Positions 58,997 to 64,000 of a DNA stretch of 64,000 nt are shown piece after piece (position 1 is the first letter of the stretch; the number at the start of each line of letters is the position of its first letter). The notes under the pieces are model-generated. The model saw only the letters and a list, made by a program, of their open reading frames with translations, ran no database searches and had not been told where the DNA came from. A program made the position numbers and the translations under genes. Origin of the DNA: Actinoplanes sp. L3-i22 (GTDB lineage: Bacteria; Actinomycetota; Actinomycetes; Mycobacteriales; Micromonosporaceae); contig NZ_AP024745.1 of NCBI RefSeq assembly GCF_019704555.1, positions 4,596,501 to 4,660,500 of the forward strand, read 5' to 3'.

Positions 58997-60687
58997 CGGC
59001 CGGCCGCCGATCCGGGCAACTGGTCGAGGTACTCGGCCAGCTCACGCAGGGAATCCCGGTCGAACACCTCGCGCAGTGGCAGCTCGATGCCGAACTCGTC
59101 CTCGATCTCGGCGGCCAGCTCGGTGGCCATCAGCGAATGCCCGCCGAGCTCGAAGAAGCTGTCGCCCGGGGTCACGGCCGTGACCTGCAACAGCTCGACC
59201 CAGATCTTGATCAGCCGGGACTCGGTCGCGGTGAGGTCGGCCGGCTCGGCGTGCGGTGCGGGCGCCCGCTCGGCGAGGTAGCGCTCGGTGAGCGCGCGCA
59301 GATCCGGTTTGCCCGAGGCGAGTCGGGGGATGGCCGGCACCGTCACCACCACCGGGATCATCGCGGCGGGCAGGTGCTCCTCGAGGCGGCGCGCCGCGCC
59401 GGTGGTGTCGGCTCCGGCCACGAACGCGACCAGCCGGGGACCGTCCGGTCCGGCGACCGGGGCGACCGCCGCGGTGGCCTGCGGCCACGCCGCCCGGACG
59501 GCGGCGAGCACCGCGGCCGGCTCCACCCGGACCCCGTTGACCTTCACCTGCTCATCGGTACGCCCGGCGAACTCCCATCCGTCGCGGGCGGCACTGCGGA
59601 CGAGGTCGCCGGTGCGGTACAGACGGGCGCCCGGTGGCCCGTCGGGGTCCGGTACGAACCGGTCGGCGGTCGCCCGTGGGTCACCGAGATAGCCGCGGGC
59701 GAGCCCGGCTCCGCCCACCCCCAGGGCGACGGTGCCGGTGCCGGGATCGACCGGGCCCAGCGGGCGCAGCACGGTGCCGTCGATCGGCCATCCGATCGGC
59801 ACCACCGCGGCCGGGCCGGCGTCGGTGGCGTCGAACCAGGTGGAGTCGATGCATGTCTCGGCCGGGCCGTACTGGTTGAGCACGCGCGGCCCGGGCGCCT
59901 CCCGCAGCCGCTCCAGCAGGTCCGTGTCGAACTGCTCGCCACCGACCAGCAGCAGCCGCAGGCCGGCCAGCGAGGCGGCGCCCTCCTGTCGCAGATGCGC
60001 CCGCAGGGCCGAGGGCACGAAATGGGCCACGGTCACCCGGTCATGCCGCAGCCGTCGCGCGGTCTCGCGCGGGTCCCGCTGGCCGAGATCACCGGCGACC
60101 ACGACGCACGCCCCGTCGCGCAGCGGCGCCAGCATCTCCCAGAACGCGAAGTCGAAGCCCGGCTCGGCCTGCCACAGCACCCGGTCGTCCGGAGTCAGCG
60201 GGTAGGCCCGCCGGCTCCAGTCCAGCCGGGCCCGCAGCGCCCCGTGCGGCACGCCGACCCAGCGGGGCTCGCCGGTGGAGCCGGAGGTGTGGCACACGTA
60301 GGCCAGCGCGCCCGGCGGCAGCCGCCGGGGCGGCGATCCGGTGACCTCCGGGCCGGTGGCCGCGGCGCGTACCGGCTGCGGACCCAGCCGCAGCACCGGG
60401 GCGCCGATCCGGTGCAGGTGCCGGCGCAGCGCCGGGTCGCACAGCACCGGCACGGCGCCGGCGTGCAGCACCCCGAGGACCGCGGCCAGCAGGTCCCGCC
60501 CGCGCGGCAGCTCGATGCCGACCAGCGACTCGGCCGCGGCGGGCAGGAGCGGGGCGAGCCGGCGGGCCCACCCGGCCAGCGCGCCGTAGGTGAGCGGGCC
60601 GGCGTCGTCGGCGAGCGCGGTGCGCTGTGGCTCGGCGGCGGCCCGGGCGAAGAACTCCGCGACGACGGTGGCGATCGGCTCGGTCAC
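58993..60687 (-). CDS. NRPS, A-T, serine-like A domain
   Basis: A 564-residue protein from GTG 60687 (GTGA overlap with the PLP enzyme stop). The A domain spans about 10-480 (CHTSGSTGEPRWV; NQYGPAETC; YRTGDLVRS; LASGKPDLRAL). The carrier has Ser518 in LGGHSLMATEL. The C-terminus ends after the carrier. The hand-aligned pocket D-F-W-H-L-G-Q-I-D-K shares D235, W239, H278, L299, I330 and D331 with the serine code. As a free-standing A-T it probably loads a building block for the A-T-C proteins. Confidence 0.92.
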   Translation of the reverse strand: MTEPIATVVAEFFARAAAEPQRTALADDAGPLTYGALAGWARRLAPLLPAAAESLVGIELPRGRDLLAAVLGVLHAGAVPVLCDPALRRHLHRIGAPVLRLGPQPVRAAATGPEVTGSPPRRLPPGALAYVCHTSGSTGEPRWVGVPHGALRARLDWSRRAYPLTPDDRVLWQAEPGFDFAFWEMLAPLRDGACVVVAGDLGQRDPRETARRLRHDRVTVAHFVPSALRAHLRQEGAASLAGLRLLLVGGEQFDTDLLERLREAPGPRVLNQYGPAETCIDSTWFDATDAGPAAVVPIGWPIDGTVLRPLGPVDPGTGTVALGVGGAGLARGYLGDPRATADRFVPDPDGPPGARLYRTGDLVRSAARDGWEFAGRTDEQVKVNGVRVEPAAVLAAVRAAWPQATAAVAPVAGPDGPRLVAFVAGADTTGAARRLEEHLPAAMIPVVVTVPAIPRLASGKPDLRALTERYLAERAPAPHAEPADLTATESRLIKIWVELLQVTAVTPGDSFFELGGHSLMATELAAEIEDEFGIELPLREVFDRDSLRELAEYLDQLPGSAAGR

Positions 60688-61886
60688 AGCGTCTCCAGGA
60701 TCTCGTCGATGGCCCGGAACGCGGCCGTCACGTCCTCCGGTTCGGTGTAGAGATACGTCGACAGGCGCAGCACCTGGTCGCCGGCGAGCGCGGACACCAG
60801 CGGCTGGGCGCAGAGATGCCCGCTGCGGCACATCACCCCGTAGGAGTCGCTGAGCGCACGGGCGACGTGATCCAGCCGTGCGACGCCGTGCAGCGCGATC
60901 GAGACCAGGCCGGCCCGGTCGAGCGCGGGATCGTCGCCGAGCAGGCTCACCCGGGGCCGGCTGCGGCACTCGGCCACCAGGTGCGCGGCCATCCGGGCGT
61001 CGTGGCCGGCCAGCGCCGGTGCGCCGATCTCGTCCAGATAGTCGACCGCCGCCCCGAGTCCCAGCACGGCGGCGATGTCCGGGGTGCCGTACTCCAGCCG
61101 GTGCGGGAGCTTGCGCAGGCGGACCGACTCGGCGTCGACCCAGTCGACCGTGCCGCCGCCGTACATCATCGGGGTTAATCTCTCCAGGGAATCGGCCTTG
61201 CCGCAAAGCACCCCGACCCCGGTCGGCCCGCACATCTTGTGGGCCGAGAAGGCCACGAAGTCGGCGCCCCAGGCATCGATCCGGCCGCGGTGCGGCACGT
61301 GCTGCGCGGCGTCCACCAGGACCAGCGCGCCGGCCTGCCGGGCGAGTTCGGCCAGGCGGGCCACCGGCTGGTACACGCCGGTGACGTTGGAGCAGGCGGT
61401 CAGGGCGACCACGGCCGGGCCGGCGCGCAGCGCGTCGGCGTACGCGTCCAGGTCCAGCTCGCCGCCGGGCAGCACCGGTACGACGCGGACCCGGCTGCGG
61501 GCCCGCCAGGGCAGCAGGTTGGAGTGGTGGGCGTCGAGCGTGGTCACCACCAGGTCGTCCGGGCCGAGCCCGAGGCCGCCGGCGACCAGGTTGATCGCCT
61601 CGGTGGTGTTGCGGACGAACACCACCTCGCCCGCGCGTACCCCGATGAACTCGGCGACCTTGAGCCGGGCGTCCTCGAAGGCGGTGGACGCCTCCTCGGA
61701 CAGGGCGTGCTTGCCCCGGTGGATGTTCGCGCCGTTGTCGCTGTGGTAGCGGGTCATCGCCTCGATGACCGGCCGGGGCCGCAGCGAGGTGGCCGCGCTG
61801 TCCAGGTAGTTCACCGGTCGCCCGGCGATCCGGCGGCCCAGCACCGGGAAGTCGTCGCGGATCGTGGCCGCGAGGCTGATCGTCAT
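60684..61886 (-). CDS. SufS/class V aminotransferase-like PLP enzyme
   Basis: A 400-residue protein from ATG 61886. PLP lysine K217 in FSAHKMCGP; cofactor Asp in VLVDAAQHVPH. Cys359 in RSGHLCAQP aligns with the catalytic cysteine of SufS-type cysteine desulfurases. It could mobilise sulfur from cysteine, or act as a lyase or epimerase on an amino acid. No SufE or SUF genes are near, so a biosynthetic role in this operon is likely (inference). Confidence 0.88.
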   Translation of the reverse strand: MTISLAATIRDDFPVLGRRIAGRPVNYLDSAATSLRPRPVIEAMTRYHSDNGANIHRGKHALSEEASTAFEDARLKVAEFIGVRAGEVVFVRNTTEAINLVAGGLGLGPDDLVVTTLDAHHSNLLPWRARSRVRVVPVLPGGELDLDAYADALRAGPAVVALTACSNVTGVYQPVARLAELARQAGALVLVDAAQHVPHRGRIDAWGADFVAFSAHKMCGPTGVGVLCGKADSLERLTPMMYGGGTVDWVDAESVRLRKLPHRLEYGTPDIAAVLGLGAAVDYLDEIGAPALAGHDARMAAHLVAECRSRPRVSLLGDDPALDRAGLVSIALHGVARLDHVARALSDSYGVMCRSGHLCAQPLVSALAGDQVLRLSTYLYTEPEDVTAAFRAIDEILETL

Positions 61887-63217
61887 CGCTGCGCCGGCAC
61901 GTCGTCGGCGCGCACACAGGACAGGAACTTGCCGGTCTGCTGCGAGGCCAGGTGCTCGACGGCCTCGGCGCGCAGCTCGGCGCCCGGCCCGAGCAGCTGC
62001 TCGACCCGACGGCACAGCGCCGCCGCGGCCTCGGGCGCCGCTCCGGGCGCGGGGATCCAGCCGAACCGGAACCGGCGTCCGGTGCGCTGCCGCATCCGGT
62101 ACGCGATCACCGCCGGATCCGGGCCGATCACCTCGTCGAACGCTTTGGGCGAGATCCGGCGGCCGTCCGGCGTCAGCAGGTAGTGCGCGGCGCGGCCCTC
62201 GTGGCGGACCGCCGGGAAGGCCGATCCGCACGGGCAGCCGGGCTGCCGGCGGTACAGGTCGCCGGTGCGGTAGCGCACGTGCGGCAGCAGCCGGTCGCCG
62301 ATCGAGGTCACCACCAGTTCACCCACCTCACCCGGGCCGGCCGGGGCCAGCGTCCGCGGGTCGAGCAGCTCGGGGTGTAAGGCGGCCGCGTTCAGGTGCA
62401 GGGTTTGCCGCGGGCACTCCATCGCGACCCAGCCGAGCTCGGACATCGACACGACCTCGGCCATCGGCGGGTCGTCGCCCAGCAGCTCCCGGATCTGGCG
62501 CCGGGCCACCCCGGTGGCCAGCGTGTACGTGAGGACCACCGCGCCCGGCGCCGGCGGCGGCAGGCCGCGCGCCCGGTACTGCCGCAGCAGGAACGCGAAG
62601 TGGGTGGCGTCGGTGTAGAACCAGTCCGGCCGCCAGGCGGCGATCTCCTCGATCGCCTGGTCGACCAGGGCCGCGCTGGTGGCCAGCAGGTCGTGCCCGA
62701 CCGGCAGCACCAGTGTGCCGTCGCGCAGGGTCCGGCTGGCCATCGTGGTCTGCGGGGCGGCGCACTCGACGTCCGAGCAGTTGGGTGCGGCGTACCGGGC
62801 GACGCGCTGGGACCGGGCGCTGAGCAGCCGGCCGCGCAGTTCCGGGTGCACCGAGGTGGTCCGCGACATCCGGCGGGCCAGGTCGTAGGTGTAGGCGGCG
62901 GTGGTGAGCCGGTCTCCGCCGGTGCCGGAGCTGTGACTGATCAGCACGTGCCGCTCGGCCGAGAGCGGGTGCCCGGCCGCGACCACCCCGGCCGGGTAGT
63001 GCGAGCGGTAGAACTCCTTGTCGGTCAGCGGCAGGCGGCGCAGAGCCGCCTCGGCCTCGTCGTGACCCGGCTCGCCCGGCCCGGTGGCCACCTCCCGCGC
63101 GGGCGGCCCGGCCCGCTCGACGAGCGTGCGATAGGCGGACGTGTGGCGATATGCGAATCGCGCCTCGTGAATCGCTTTGAGTGCGGTGGAGATATGCGGT
63201 CGAGCCTGCGCAGTCAC
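61883..63217 (-). CDS. PaaK/CapK-like adenylate-forming ligase
   Basis: A 444-residue protein from GTG 63217, with GGGGAAA about 10 bases upstream; no ATG is better placed. Adenylation motif ISHSSGTGGDRLTT, YRTGDLYRR and a metal-binding QPGCPCGS are typical of phenylacetate-CoA ligase relatives. It probably activates a carboxylic acid as adenylate for transfer to CoA, a carrier or an amine. It is the first gene of the coupled operon. Confidence 0.8.
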   Translation of the reverse strand: MTAQARPHISTALKAIHEARFAYRHTSAYRTLVERAGPPAREVATGPGEPGHDEAEAALRRLPLTDKEFYRSHYPAGVVAAGHPLSAERHVLISHSSGTGGDRLTTAAYTYDLARRMSRTTSVHPELRGRLLSARSQRVARYAAPNCSDVECAAPQTTMASRTLRDGTLVLPVGHDLLATSAALVDQAIEEIAAWRPDWFYTDATHFAFLLRQYRARGLPPPAPGAVVLTYTLATGVARRQIRELLGDDPPMAEVVSMSELGWVAMECPRQTLHLNAAALHPELLDPRTLAPAGPGEVGELVVTSIGDRLLPHVRYRTGDLYRRQPGCPCGSAFPAVRHEGRAAHYLLTPDGRRISPKAFDEVIGPDPAVIAYRMRQRTGRRFRFGWIPAPGAAPEAAAALCRRVEQLLGPGAELRAEAVEHLASQQTGKFLSCVRADDVPAQR

Positions 63218-63363
63218 CAAAGAATTTCCCCGTTTCGCGCACGGGCAATCGACACGTGATGTCGCTGTTTCGCGAGCGGTATCGCATTGCTCCGACGTCG
63301 CCGAGCATTCCACGATCCATCGATGTCGGCAAGTGTGACGCATCCGTCCATATCTATGCGCTG
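63218..63363 (-). promoter_or_regulatory. Probable promoter region of the NRPS operon
   Basis: A 146-bp gap, AT-richer than neighbours (CATAGATATGG near 63350 on the minus strand), before the first of eight coupled genes. No gene fits here. Confidence 0.4.
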
Positions 63364-64000
63364 TCAGGTCCAGCGAATCACCGTGCCGGGGTCGGCGAAT
63401 CCGGTCAGCGCGGCGGCGGTCGCGCGGTAGCCGCCGTGGCGCTCGACGGCGTGCACGTGCCCGCTGTTGAAGACGTACAGATCGCCGGGCCCGGGCGTCA
63501 GCCGCAGGGACCGGTGCGAGGCCAGGGATCGCTCCGGATAGGGGCCGCCGTCCAGGGTGGTCCCGAGCCGTGCGCGGGAGGCCTCGTCGGGCCGGATGTT
63601 CCACACCCGGAGCCCGCCGCCGTCCCCGTTGGCCAGGCAGAGATTGACCGCGCACACCCGGCCGGCCACCTCGGTGATCTCGAAACCGGCCTGCCCGGGC
63701 TCCCGGCACTGGGCCGAGTCCTCGTGCGGGACCAGCGCGAACCGGCCCGATGAGACCCAGGAGCGGACCAGTCCCCGGCACGCCTCGCGCCCGTCGTGGA
63801 CGGCGGGCCGCACGGTGACCCCGCGGGGCGCGAACCGGTCACCGAGCTCGTCCCAGAACCGGGCCCACGCGTTGCCGGGCAACCCCAGGACCGACTCGAC
63901 GGCGCCGGCCTCGTCGGCCGCGGATGCCACGTACTCGGCCGGTGGGCGGTGGTAGTGGTAGGTGCCCAGGTACTCGCTGGGGGCCTCCGCGCTGCGCCGG
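63364..64000 (-). CDS. 2OG-Fe(II) oxygenase (5' end outside window)
   Basis: The minus-strand frame is open to the window edge, so the 5' end is missing; at least 211 residues are visible (GTG 63930 is internal). Iron ligands are His and Asp in VPHEDSAQ and the distal His in FNSGHVHAVERHGG, followed by the 2OG-binding Arg in YRATAAALTGF. This is a hydroxylase-type facial triad; halogenases would lack the Asp. It probably hydroxylates an amino acid precursor or the peptide for the adjacent cluster. Confidence 0.82.
   Translation of the reverse strand, partial: RRSAEAPSEYLGTYHYHRPPAEYVASAADEAGAVESVLGLPGNAWARFWDELGDRFAPRGVTVRPAVHDGREACRGLVRSWVSSGRFALVPHEDSAQCREPGQAGFEITEVAGRVCAVNLCLANGDGGGLRVWNIRPDEASRARLGTTLDGGPYPERSLASHRSLRLTPGPGDLYVFNSGHVHAVERHGGYRATAAALTGFADPGTVIRWT

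Overview
The window is very GC-rich actinobacterial DNA. Gene content and codon use (MbtH/NRPS genes, many GTG starts, WXG100-type T7SS substrates, a STAND ATPase with degenerate TPR-like repeats, ricin-lectin pectinases) suggest a filamentous Micromonosporaceae member of the Actinoplanes type. That assignment is inference. No rRNA, tRNA or CRISPR was recognised.

Layout. (1) 1-13.8 kb: the 3' part of a giant Tc-toxin A-like gene with two blocks of hemopexin-like repeats and a C-terminal TcB-binding region. It is followed by an HExxH zincin-like gene and a small acidic gene in the same direction. (2) 14.0-19.0 kb: a two-gene immunity-like module. A small helical protein and a STAND ATPase carrying about 27 repeats share a short Gly-rich GTVN motif, as expected for amyloid-signalling effector/NLR pairs. 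(3) 19.4-31.4 kb: mixed accessory genes: cutinase, alpha/beta hydrolase with TetR, small secreted and membrane proteins, an XRE-TPR regulator, a decayed DNA methyltransferase, an AT-richer membrane-protein gene, oxidoreductase with TetR, and a TauE/SafE transporter. (4) 31.5-35.3 kb: a compact integrative element inserted in the superoxide dismutase gene. It carries a tyrosine integrase, WXG100/T7SS-type genes and a replacement sod 3' end; the displaced native sod 3' end survives at 31.4-31.6 kb. (5) 36-46 kb: a membrane-anchored NNMT-like methyltransferase, a phosphotransferase, a pectate lyase/pectinesterase operon with nearly identical lectin modules, a lipoprotein pair, AraC-cupin-broken alcohol dehydrogenase, and a truncated HEAT protein beside a decayed gene. 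(6) 46.1-64 kb (edge): an NRPS biosynthetic cluster.

How the cluster works together (inference). One long minus-strand operon runs PaaK-like ligase, SufS-like PLP enzyme, A-T NRPS, methyltransferase, A-T-C NRPS, carbamoyltransferase, A-T-C NRPS, P450, with a 4-bp stop/start overlap at all seven junctions. Around it are a 2OG-Fe(II) oxygenase (cut by the window edge), MbtH, a type II thioesterase, a second P450 and a second methyltransferase. The likely product is a short, oxidised, methylated and carbamoylated peptide. One A domain reads valine-like and one serine-like by hand alignment. I do not recognise the product.
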